Below, one piece after another: positions 36,384-44,742 of a stretch of 61,587 bases of DNA. Below the pieces are notes generated by a model. That model searched no databases. It was not told the origin of the DNA and worked only from the letters and a program-made list of their open reading frames with translations. A program made the position numbers and the translations under genes. How positions within the stretch are numbered: the stretch's first letter is position 1; every line of letters starts with the position of its first letter. The DNA is taken from the NCBI GenBank assembly GCA_032260385.1, contig JAVVEL010000017.1, positions 1 through 61,587 on the forward strand. The letters run 5' to 3'. Source of the DNA: UBA9300 sp032260385. Lineage in GTDB: Bacteria; Bacteroidota; Bacteroidia; Bacteroidales; VadinHA17.

Positions 36384-36947
36384 ATGAATGAAGAGATAGA
36401 AATCATAATGGAAGAAACCACAGACAGGATGAATGGTGCCATCAAGCATCTCGAAACCGAGCTTTCAAAACTGAGAGCAGGCAAGGCAACACCGGCACTC
36501 CTGGATGGTATAAAGGTTGACTACTACGGTGTTAACACACCACTTAACCAGGTATCGAATATTAACACTCCTGATGCAAAATCAATAATCGTTCAACCCT
36601 GGGAAAAAACCATACTTGGCCATATAGAAAAGGCTATCATGGCTGCTAATATAGGTCTAACCCCCATTAATAACGGGGAACTAATCAGGATCAATGTGCC
36701 ACCTCTGACAGAAGAAAGAAGGACCCAGCTGGTAAAAATGGTAAAAAATGAGGGTGAACTGGCCAAAATAAGTGTGCGTAATTCACGTAAATGGGCCAAT
36801 GATGAACTCAAAAAACTGCTTAAAGAAGGCCTGGCCGAAGATGCTGAAAAGATAGCTGAAGACAATGTCCAGGATCTGACAAACGATTATGTTAAAAAAG
36901 TGGATGAGATTGTGGAGGCCAAGGAAACTGATATAATGACTGTCTGA
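36384..36947 (+). CDS. frr: Ribosome recycling factor
   Basis: Splits post-termination ribosomes together with EF-G. At 187 aa it has family length, with LRAGKATPALLDGIKVDYYG, the NINTPDAKSIIVQPW segment and the helical ISVRNSRKWANDELKKL motif. It is downstream of pyrH. The following 223 bp to the next gene contain no gene, only a short GGAATTCC palindrome and a weak CTGG/CCAG hairpin. Confidence 0.96.
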   Translation: MNEEIEIIMEETTDRMNGAIKHLETELSKLRAGKATPALLDGIKVDYYGVNTPLNQVSNINTPDAKSIIVQPWEKTILGHIEKAIMAANIGLTPINNGELIRINVPPLTEERRTQLVKMVKNEGELAKISVRNSRKWANDELKKLLKEGLAEDAEKIAEDNVQDLTNDYVKKVDEIVEAKETDIMTV

Positions 36948-37170
36948 TACCTGCTCAGGAAATACCGGTGCGTTTAAAAGGCCTGGGCGGGAATTCCTGG
37001 TACCATTCCAGTCCACAATAATTTTTTTATCTCTCCATCCGACATAGATTAACATTACTCGGTGGCTGTCTCGTAAAATATGCTATATCCTTAGCAGCAA
37101 AATCCAAATCCGGATAGGGTATCGGGTAACTTACAGGTCATATAAGTGAGAAACGAAAAACAAAAATACA

Positions 37171-38508
37171 ATGCACCAAAGTTTAAATTTAAAATCAAAA
37201 GCCATGAAAAGAGTTATAGATATTACAATGGTAGCTCTGATCCTGTTCACCATCATTGCCCTGGCTACAGCAAATGCAGCCGGCAGTGTTGAAAATAATT
37301 ACCAGGATCAGCAGTCTTATATCACTATCAGGGGTAAGGTAGTGGATAACGAAACAGGCAAGCCCCTTATTTTTGCCACCATAGCCCTCAAAGGGACAAA
37401 TGTGGCAACAGTGTCGAACCTCGACGGGGAATTTATACTCAAGATTGATGTTGAGGTAAGTGATCCTTATATCGAAGTAACATATATAGGATACAGGAAC
37501 AAAGAAGTTCCCCTGGCAAATCTCTCAAGCGGTGAGAAAGAGAACATTATTGATCTCATGCAGGCAACAATCCCCATCCAGGAGGTAGTCATTAAGCCGG
37601 TAAGAGCCGAGGAAATACTCGAGAATATGATAAGCAATATTACCACAAACTACGCTGAAGTGCCTAACCTTATGACTGGTTTTTATCGTGAAACCATAAA
37701 GAAAAACAGGAACTATGTGTCTATTGCAGAAGCTGTGATAGAAGTTTTTAAGGCTCCCTATAATAATGAATTCCGTTTTGATGCAACAAAGGTTTACAAG
37801 GGCCGCAAGAATGTTGATGAGTCAAGAATAGATACAGTGCTGTTCAGGCTACAGGGCGGACCGGTAACCACCCTGCAACTCGACATTGTCAAAAATTCAT
37901 ATGGGATCCTTACCTATGATATTATGAATTCATATGACTATACCCTCGACAATATTGTTGTGATTGATGAAAAACCTCATTATGTGGTCGAATTTCACCA
38001 GCGCAAGAATGTTGATGCACCTTTGTTCCTGGGTAAACTATTTATCGAGATGGAAAGTTTTGCATTAACTGAAGCCGAATTCAGCATTAATCTTGAAGAT
38101 AAGGATATGGCATCTTCAATCTTCGTCAGGAAGAAACCCCTCGGAATGAAAGTGACACCCGAAATGGCCAGTTACAGGGTTAAATTCCGCGAGCAGGATG
38201 GGAAATACTATTTTGCCTATGCACGCGCCGAAGTGGAATTTAAATGCAACTGGAAAAGGAAACTCTTCAATAAAACCTATACAACAATGTCAGAAATAGC
38301 CATAACTGACCGGACAGAAGAAGAAGTTGTAAAATTCACAGCCCGCGAGAGAATCAAAAAAGGTGATATCTTTACCGAACAGCTGAGTGCTTTTGCTGAT
38401 CCGGATTTCTGGGGTGAGTATAATGTTATTGAACCCGACCAGAGTATAGAATCAGCTATCCGGAAACTTAACCGCAGACTCAGGTGGGATGAATTATTCG
38501 ATAACTAA
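37171..38508 (+). CDS. Carboxypeptidase-regulatory-like domain protein, paralogue A
   Basis: An exported 445-aa protein. An alternative ATG at 37204 (MKRVIDITMVAL) gives a more standard signal peptide ending near ANAAG. Residues about 48-130 form the regulatory-like beta-sandwich (RGKVVDNETGKPLIFATIAL, SNLDGEFILKI, VTYIGYRNKEV). The rest (GFYRETIKKNRNYVSIAEAV to the C-terminal FWGEYNVIEPDQSIESAI) is closely related to the C-terminal part of the protein at 40013-41584. It begins a tight operon with a sigma factor three bases downstream. Function unknown; probably periplasmic or outer-membrane associated. Confidence 0.78.
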   Translation: MHQSLNLKSKAMKRVIDITMVALILFTIIALATANAAGSVENNYQDQQSYITIRGKVVDNETGKPLIFATIALKGTNVATVSNLDGEFILKIDVEVSDPYIEVTYIGYRNKEVPLANLSSGEKENIIDLMQATIPIQEVVIKPVRAEEILENMISNITTNYAEVPNLMTGFYRETIKKNRNYVSIAEAVIEVFKAPYNNEFRFDATKVYKGRKNVDESRIDTVLFRLQGGPVTTLQLDIVKNSYGILTYDIMNSYDYTLDNIVVIDEKPHYVVEFHQRKNVDAPLFLGKLFIEMESFALTEAEFSINLEDKDMASSIFVRKKPLGMKVTPEMASYRVKFREQDGKYYFAYARAEVEFKCNWKRKLFNKTYTTMSEIAITDRTEEEVVKFTARERIKKGDIFTEQLSAFADPDFWGEYNVIEPDQSIESAIRKLNRRLRWDELFDN

Positions 38509-38511
38509 TAT

Positions 38512-39045
38512 ATGGTAAGCGACAGAGATATTATCAGGAGGATAAGGAACGGGGATATCAGGGAATTTGAGAGCCTGTTCCGTTCCTCCTATAATGCTCT
38601 GGTCAATTACGCCAGGACTATACTGAAAGATAAGGATACATCGGAAGAAATTGTACAGGAACTTTTTTATGTTCTCTGGCGCGACCGAAAAAAAATTATG
38701 ATTAACAGCTCGGTTACTGCTTACCTCTTCCGGGCTGTATACAACAGGTGCCTTCATTATATCGAGCATAATAAAGTGGTGATGAGACACGAAGACGAAA
38801 TAAGGGGCAGAATAGATAAAACGGGCAAAGACCCCGCAGAAGAAATGAATTATAAAGAACTGCATGATAAAATGACAAGGATAATTGAGAAACTGCCTGA
38901 AAGGGTGGCGAAAATTTTTTGCATGAGCCGCTTTGACGGAATGAAATATGACGAGATAGCCAGGGAACTGTCAATCTCGGTTAAAACAGTGGAAGCAAAT
39001 ATGGGTAAAGCATTAAAGGTATTCAGGAAAGAATTGTCAGTATAA
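38512..39045 (+). CDS. ECF-family RNA polymerase sigma-70 factor
   Basis: A 177-aa extracytoplasmic-function sigma factor. Region 2 is residues about 10-80 (FESLFRSSYNALVNYARTIL, EEIVQELFYVLWRDRK), region 4 about 120-172 (LPERVAKIFCMSRFDGMKYDEIA, SVKTVEANMGKALKVFRK). It matches the Bacteroidota sigma factors that pair with FecR-type anti-sigma factors, and such a gene follows eight bases later. It would direct transcription of envelope genes upon release from the membrane. Confidence 0.92.
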   Translation: MVSDRDIIRRIRNGDIREFESLFRSSYNALVNYARTILKDKDTSEEIVQELFYVLWRDRKKIMINSSVTAYLFRAVYNRCLHYIEHNKVVMRHEDEIRGRIDKTGKDPAEEMNYKELHDKMTRIIEKLPERVAKIFCMSRFDGMKYDEIARELSISVKTVEANMGKALKVFRKELSV

Positions 39046-39052
39046 ATTTAAA

Positions 39053-39997
39053 ATGAAAAAAGAAAAAAAATATAGTAACAACATGGATGATAAGGAGAGG
39101 ACTATGTTTGACGACTTCCTGTCCGGACAAAAACAGGATGTTCAAAAATACTGGATGGAAATGGATGAAACTGTAAGAAATGAAAAAGTAGATACCGATA
39201 AAGCATGGGATAAGCTTTATAACAGACTGGAAGCAGATAAGCTTATCCGGGGAAGAAATATATTCAGAACCACCGCCCTCAGAATAGCCGCTTCTGTTAT
39301 CATTATTACCGGTCTTACCTTCACAGGCTTATATCTTGGTACTAACATATTTGAGAAAAGCAATGATAACATTATCACTGCAGGTGTGAACCAGAAAAAT
39401 GTCAGGGCTGAACTCCCCGATGGAAGCACCATATTCCTTAACAGGAATTCAAGCATTCAATATCCCGGCAAATTTGAAGGCCGGACAAGAAACGTGAAGC
39501 TGGATGGAGAAGCTTACTTCGATATATCTGAAGATGCCTCAAAGCCATTTACTGTTGATGCAGGAGAAGCCAGTATAACAGTCCTCGGAACATCCTTTAA
39601 TGTAAATTCAGGGAACAACAGGGTCGAAGTCCTTGTTACTTCCGGGAAGGTAATGCTGAAAAGCAATAGTGGAGAAGGGTCAGTAACCCTGGAAAAGGGA
39701 GATTTCGGTCTGGTAGCCGATAAATCTGCCTTAAAAACGCTTAACAATGATCCCAATTATTTATCATGGAAGACCGATGTGCTTATATTTGAAGGCGACA
39801 GCCTGGCTAAGGTGATCTCAGATCTGAAAAGGGTCCACAATATCGATATAGAAACAGAAAATGATGAAATCAGGAATCTGAGAGTTACTTCCGTCTTCGA
39901 TAATCAATCACCTGAAACAATTATCCGTATTATTTGTACTACTTTTAACCTTGAATATTATAAGGAGGGAGATAAATATTTCCTGGATACAAAATAA
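39053..39997 (+). CDS. FecR-family anti-sigma factor (DUF4974)
   Basis: A 314-aa single-span membrane protein. The cytoplasmic N-terminal 75 residues would bind the sigma factor; a membrane span follows (about residues 80-100, ALRIAASVIIITGLTFTGLY), then the periplasmic FecR domain (RAELPDGSTIFLNRNSSIQYP, GEAYFDIS, FTVDAGEASITVLGTSFNV) and the C-terminal DUF4974 unit (VISDLKRVHNIDIE ... TIIRIICTTFNLEYY). It normally receives a signal from the STN domain of an outer-membrane receptor; the next gene provides an STN domain without a receptor barrel. Confidence 0.92.
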   Translation: MKKEKKYSNNMDDKERTMFDDFLSGQKQDVQKYWMEMDETVRNEKVDTDKAWDKLYNRLEADKLIRGRNIFRTTALRIAASVIIITGLTFTGLYLGTNIFEKSNDNIITAGVNQKNVRAELPDGSTIFLNRNSSIQYPGKFEGRTRNVKLDGEAYFDISEDASKPFTVDAGEASITVLGTSFNVNSGNNRVEVLVTSGKVMLKSNSGEGSVTLEKGDFGLVADKSALKTLNNDPNYLSWKTDVLIFEGDSLAKVISDLKRVHNIDIETENDEIRNLRVTSVFDNQSPETIIRIICTTFNLEYYKEGDKYFLDTK

Positions 39998-40012
39998 AGG
40001 TTAAAACATTAA

Positions 40013-41584
40013 ATGGATGTACTAGCTTATGCCGGAAAAAATATTGTGACCAGAAGTCTTGTTATAATGATTCTAATTATAACAGGCTCTTCTGTTTTAC
40101 ATGCCCAGGAAAACATACTTGATACCCGGCTGTCACTAAGATTCAGTGAGGCAAGTATATCCACGGTTCTGAAGTCCATATCACGAAAAACCGGCTATTA
40201 TTTTACTTATGATACAGACCTGGTAGAGCCTGAAAGGCTTACCAGGGTAAGGACTGATAACCGTCCCCTGAAAAGCATTCTTGATAGCATCTTCCATGAT
40301 AAATTGCTGAGGTATTCAGTAATTGACAACCATATAATCATTTACCGTTCGGTAAACGATTCAACACCACTACTGAGGGAGGAAGGAAGGGAACCGGTGT
40401 ATACCCTTTCCGGAACTGTAACTGATGCAGAAAGCGGAGAAGCCCTCCCCTACGCCTCTGTAGGCATTAGGTCGCGGGGCAAAGGTACTGTAACAAATTA
40501 CGAGGGTGAGTATACCCTTAAGCTGGCAAAAGAATACCTGGAAGATACTCTCGTGGTTTCATATCTTGGTTTCTACAACAGGCAGATACCTGTTGTCCAG
40601 GCAGTAAACAGCCACTTTAATGTTGAACTCACCAGGATGTACATTCCTATTCCGGAAGTACTGATAAGGAACAGGGAGCCAATGGAGCTAATATGGAAGG
40701 CAAAGGGAAATATTCCAGCGAATTACGGCAGCAATCCTGTCCAGATGACTGCTTTCTACCGTGAATCCGTGGCAAAGAGAAATAAGTTGCTTACCTATTC
40801 GGAAGCTGTTCTCAACATGTACAAAAGCTCCTACACTGCCACTCTCTACAACGATCAGATTAAGATCTACAAGAGCCGGAAAATAAATAATCTCGAACCC
40901 TCCGACACACTTACATTCAAACTGAGGTCAGGTCTGGATGGCTGCCTTTTTCTTGACGGGGTTAAAAATACCTTTGATTTTCTCACTGCTGAAAGTTTTT
41001 CCGATTATGATTACCGGATGACCGATATAGTAAATATAGGAGAAGAGGCTGCCTTCGTTATCGAGTTTGAACAGAAAGACCACCTTAATGATATTGCCCT
41101 GCCCAAAGGCTCAATTTACATCAACACAAGCAACTATGGCATCCATGCCGTTGATTTTGAGATTAACGAGGAATATATAGATAAACTTGAAAGGTCATAT
41201 ATACAGCAGGCGGCAAAGGATTTCAATGTTAAGATAAGGTCGGCAAAATACCGTGTCAACTACCGTTATATCAATAACAGGTACTTTCTTAACCATGTAA
41301 GGGGGGATCTTGAGTTTTATGCAAGAAAGAAAAACAGGTTGTTTGGCGATACCTATACCATCTTTTTTGAGATGGCGGTAACAGATATTGATACGGTAAA
41401 TATACAGCGTTTTGCCCGGGAAGAACGTGCCCCACTGCATTCAATTTTTTCCGAGACTATTAACAGTTACGACCGTCAATTCTGGGGGACTGACAATTAT
41501 GTCAGTCCCGAAGAAAGCATCAGGGAAGCCCTGTCCAGGATAAATGCCCGCCTGGGCGAATATAAAACTAATAACTCTCAATAA
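40013..41584 (+). CDS. STN plus carboxypeptidase-regulatory-like protein, paralogue B
   Basis: An exported 523-aa protein (signal region to about residue 31, SVLHAQ). Residues about 36-105 are an STN (secretin/TonB N-terminal) domain: LSLRFSEASISTVLKSIS, RPLKSILDSIFHDKLLRYSV. Residues about 125-210 are a regulatory-like sandwich (SGTVTDAESGEALPYASVGI). The remainder is homologous to the protein at 37171-38508 (TAFYRESVAKRNKLLTYSEAV, YVSPEESIREALSRINARL). There is no plug or beta-barrel, so an STN signalling domain sits on a non-transporter protein. The last 17 bases overlap the convergent OmpA-like gene. Confidence 0.82.
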   Translation: MDVLAYAGKNIVTRSLVIMILIITGSSVLHAQENILDTRLSLRFSEASISTVLKSISRKTGYYFTYDTDLVEPERLTRVRTDNRPLKSILDSIFHDKLLRYSVIDNHIIIYRSVNDSTPLLREEGREPVYTLSGTVTDAESGEALPYASVGIRSRGKGTVTNYEGEYTLKLAKEYLEDTLVVSYLGFYNRQIPVVQAVNSHFNVELTRMYIPIPEVLIRNREPMELIWKAKGNIPANYGSNPVQMTAFYRESVAKRNKLLTYSEAVLNMYKSSYTATLYNDQIKIYKSRKINNLEPSDTLTFKLRSGLDGCLFLDGVKNTFDFLTAESFSDYDYRMTDIVNIGEEAAFVIEFEQKDHLNDIALPKGSIYINTSNYGIHAVDFEINEEYIDKLERSYIQQAAKDFNVKIRSAKYRVNYRYINNRYFLNHVRGDLEFYARKKNRLFGDTYTIFFEMAVTDIDTVNIQRFAREERAPLHSIFSETINSYDRQFWGTDNYVSPEESIREALSRINARLGEYKTNNSQ

Positions 41585-42581
41585 TCCGGTTAAGCTCACT
41601 GAGATCGGGTGTCAGAATAATCTCCGTGCGCCTGTTTTTTCTCCTTGCTTCTGCAGTTTTTGCATTATCCACAGGCAGGTATTCTCCCCTTCCTGCTGCA
41701 GTAAGCCTTTTGGGATCAATCCCTGTGCCATCAAGCAATACCCTCACGACAGTAGTTGCCCTTTTCACACTGAGATCCCAGTTATCCTGTATGGGACCCC
41801 CCGATGAAATGTAAGGAACATCATCGGTATGCCCTTCAATAGTAATCTGAATATCAGGATTATTTTTAAGTACGGCAGCAAGCTTTTTCAAAGCGTTACG
41901 TCCATTGGCATCGATATTATAACTTCCTGTCCTGAAGAGCAACTTTTCTTCAAGCGAAACATATACCTTACCGTTCTTCATCGAGACTGTGAGTCCGTCT
42001 CCCTCAAAGCCAAACAGGGCGTCAGATACCTTGTTTTTCAAATCCTTTACAATCCTGGTCTGATCTTCCAGTATCTGTTCAAGTTCACTCAGCCTGGCAT
42101 CCCTCTGTTCAAGTTCATACGACAACTGGTCCAGCTCAGCCCTCCTGGCTTCCATATTCAACTCAAGCTGCCGCATCAGGCCTTCCTTGTTCTGAAGGTT
42201 TTCCTGTGCATCCTGCAGTTCCCTGAGCAAACGCCTTGTCTCGGTAACATTGCCCCTGATCAGGTCCTCCTGGGCATTTTGCAACTCGGTATAGCGGTTA
42301 TTTATATCGCTGTATTCAGCCCTGGCCTCGTTAAGTTCCTGCTGAAGCTTTTCTTTTTCGCCTTCAAGGCCGGCAAGTTCTTCTTCAATTGAGCCCAGCC
42401 TGGAAGCCATTTCCCTGTTTCTCATCGAAAGATCAAGATTCTCTGTTTTAAAAGCGTCTCTTTCGTTCATATATTGTACGCTCTTGTCATGGAGTGTCCT
42501 GTACCTTCCCCCCGGGACACAGGAACCAAGAGCCATTATGGCTGATATACAGATTAGTAAATATAATTTCATTTTAATCAT
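41568..42581 (-). CDS. OmpA-family lipoprotein with long coiled coil
   Basis: A 337-aa envelope protein. The lipobox is ALGSC (Cys 21 counted from the first Met; ATG at 42572 is an alternative start). Residues about 30-195 form a continuous charged coiled coil (EEELAGLEGEKEKLQQELNEA and onward). Residues about 215-325 are a peptidoglycan-binding OmpA/MotB domain: FRTGSYNIDANGRNALKKL, IEGHTDDVPY, NWDLSVKRATTVVRVLL, RRKNRRTEIIL. It probably links outer membrane and peptidoglycan. Confidence 0.9.
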   Translation of the reverse strand: MIKMKLYLLICISAIMALGSCVPGGRYRTLHDKSVQYMNERDAFKTENLDLSMRNREMASRLGSIEEELAGLEGEKEKLQQELNEARAEYSDINNRYTELQNAQEDLIRGNVTETRRLLRELQDAQENLQNKEGLMRQLELNMEARRAELDQLSYELEQRDARLSELEQILEDQTRIVKDLKNKVSDALFGFEGDGLTVSMKNGKVYVSLEEKLLFRTGSYNIDANGRNALKKLAAVLKNNPDIQITIEGHTDDVPYISSGGPIQDNWDLSVKRATTVVRVLLDGTGIDPKRLTAAGRGEYLPVDNAKTAEARRKNRRTEIILTPDLSELNRIIESY

Positions 42582-42679
42582 AACGGGAATTTTTAAACAA
42601 ACTACCTGAATATTGCGTTTACCTGCAAAAATAACAATTTCCGTGTTCCTTCATACAAAGCATATAGTAATAATATTTT

Positions 42680-42687
42680 TATCTTTG
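42680..42687 (+). promoter_or_regulatory. Candidate -7 element of dxs
   Basis: TATCTTTG matches TAnnTTTG 31 bases before the dxs start codon; no TTTG is seen at the -33 distance. Confidence 0.4.
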
Positions 42688-42717
42688 TCTCACCCTACTT
42701 AATATTTTCATTAGAGC

Positions 42718-44667
42718 ATGTACGACCTGCTTAACAACATTTCTTCACCTGACGACCTGAAAAAACTCAAGCCCGAGGAACTTATCGCCCTCAGCAAGGA
42801 ACTGAGGCAGTTCATTATAGACATTGTAAGCTGCAATCCCGGTCATTTGGGGGCAAGCCTTGGTGTTGTTGAGCTCACCATAGCACTTCATTACGTATAT
42901 AATACACCAAATGACAAAATAGTATGGGATGTGGGCCACCAGGCCTACGGGCATAAAATACTTACCGGAAGGCGTGATAACTTCCATACAAACCGTAAGT
43001 ACAAGGGCATAAGCGGCTTCCCGAAACGTGAAGAGAGTGAATTTGATGCTTTCGGTGTGGGCCATTCTTCCACATCCATCTCTGCAGCCCTTGGCATTGC
43101 AAAGGCCGCAAAGCAAAAAGGGGAAAAAAAACATGTAATAGCAGTAATCGGCGATGGCGCCATGACAGCAGGCCTTGCCTTCGAGGGTCTTAATAATGCC
43201 GGTATTGAGAAATCAGATATTCTCGTCATACTTAACGATAATAATATAGCTATCGACCCCAACGTGGGGGCCCTTAAGGAGTACCTCCTGGATGTAACAA
43301 CAAGTAAAACATATAATAAATTCAAGGACGAGGTCTGGAATGTTCTGGGCATGATAAGCAAGCTGGGGCCCAATGCCCAGGCTCTTGCCAGCAAACTTGA
43401 GACCGGGTTAAAAAGCACCATACTGAGGCATTCAAACCTTTTTGAGGCTATGAACTTCAGGTATTTCGGCCCTATTGACGGCCATGACATACTGCATCTC
43501 ACCAGGATCCTTGAAGATATGAAAAGGATTCCGGGGCCAAAACTTTTGCATTGTATCACAAAAAAAGGCAAGGGCTTCCCCCAGGCTGAAATAAACCAGA
43601 CAAAATTTCATGCCCCCGGCCTCTTCGATAAGGTCACCGGTGAACTCACCCGGTCAGACGGAACAAAAAAACCACCCCGCTTCCAGGATGTCTTCGGGCA
43701 TACCATCCTGGAACTGGCCAGGCAGAATGAGAAAATTGTGGGCGTAACTCCGGCCATGCCTACAGGCTGTTCACTGAATATAATGATGCAGGAAATGCCC
43801 GACAGAGCCTTTGACGTTGGAATAGCCGAACAACATGCAGTAACCTTCTCCGCCGGAATGGCAACGGAAGGCATGATACCCTTTTGTAATATATACTCAA
43901 CATTTATGCAAAGAGCCTATGACCAGGTGATACACGACGTGGCCCTGCAGAACCTCCACGTGGTATTCTGCCTCGACCGGGGAGGACTGGTTGGCGACGA
44001 CGGGGCAACACACCATGGCTTTTTTGATCTGTCTTATATGCGTGTGCTGCCCAATATGGTTGTGTCAGCACCAATGGACGAGATAGAACTGCGTAACCTG
44101 ATGTATACGGCACAGCTTGAGAAAAATGCAGGACCTTTCAGTATACGCTATCCCAGGGGTGTTGGTATGCATTCAGACTGGCAAAAGCCCATGGAGGAAA
44201 TTCCCGTGGGCAAGGCGCGAAAGCTGGCATCAGGAAAAAAAGTTGCCGTACTGACGATTGGTCACACCGGGAACAGCGCAGCACGGGCAGTTAAAAAGCT
44301 GGCCGCCGAAAATATAATGATCACACACTATGACATGCGCTTTGTCCAGCCACTGGATGAAGAAGCATTGCACGAGGTATTTAAAAATCATAAAGCCCTT
44401 ATTACAGTAGAAGACGGAATGATAAAAGGAGGTTTCGGTTCAGCAGTGATTGAATTTATGGCCGACAATAACTATAATGTACCGGTCAAAAGGCTTGGCA
44501 TTCCCGACTATTTCATCGAACAGGGCTCCCAGATAGAACTTAAGCAAGAATGTGGCTTTGATACCGAAGGGATCTACAATATATTGAAAGAGGTATACCT
44601 TTCATTCACGGCTAATGCCGTAAACGATGGATCTCAAACAAGACAAAAGACAAAAGTAAAAAGATAA
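42718..44667 (+). CDS. dxs: 1-deoxy-D-xylulose-5-phosphate synthase
   Basis: TPP enzyme joining pyruvate and glyceraldehyde 3-phosphate, first step of the MEP isoprenoid pathway. The 649-aa protein shows GHLGASLGVVELTIALHYV, WDVGHQAYGHKILTGR, the TPP/Mg motif GDGAMTAGLAFEGLNNAG with LNDNNIAID, and FDVGIAEQHAVTFSAGMA holding the catalytic Glu. DRGGLVGDDGATHHG is the second-substrate loop. The last 20 residues are polar and Lys-rich, an extension beyond the usual end. Confidence 0.96.
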   Translation: MYDLLNNISSPDDLKKLKPEELIALSKELRQFIIDIVSCNPGHLGASLGVVELTIALHYVYNTPNDKIVWDVGHQAYGHKILTGRRDNFHTNRKYKGISGFPKREESEFDAFGVGHSSTSISAALGIAKAAKQKGEKKHVIAVIGDGAMTAGLAFEGLNNAGIEKSDILVILNDNNIAIDPNVGALKEYLLDVTTSKTYNKFKDEVWNVLGMISKLGPNAQALASKLETGLKSTILRHSNLFEAMNFRYFGPIDGHDILHLTRILEDMKRIPGPKLLHCITKKGKGFPQAEINQTKFHAPGLFDKVTGELTRSDGTKKPPRFQDVFGHTILELARQNEKIVGVTPAMPTGCSLNIMMQEMPDRAFDVGIAEQHAVTFSAGMATEGMIPFCNIYSTFMQRAYDQVIHDVALQNLHVVFCLDRGGLVGDDGATHHGFFDLSYMRVLPNMVVSAPMDEIELRNLMYTAQLEKNAGPFSIRYPRGVGMHSDWQKPMEEIPVGKARKLASGKKVAVLTIGHTGNSAARAVKKLAAENIMITHYDMRFVQPLDEEALHEVFKNHKALITVEDGMIKGGFGSAVIEFMADNNYNVPVKRLGIPDYFIEQGSQIELKQECGFDTEGIYNILKEVYLSFTANAVNDGSQTRQKTKVKR

Positions 44668-44677
44668 AAGCAGAGTT

Positions 44678-44707
44678 CTGCTGAATTATATCTCAGATCT
44701 TCAGCAG
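44678..44707. terminator. Hairpin between convergent dxs and peptidase genes
   Basis: CTGCTGAA (44678-44685) pairs perfectly with TTCAGCAG (44700-44707) around a 14-base loop. No clear T-run follows, so it is a weak or Rho-assisted terminator candidate. Confidence 0.45.
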
Positions 44708-44742
44708 CCTCTCTCAGCCTTTCATCTTTCGCCTCTCGCATT

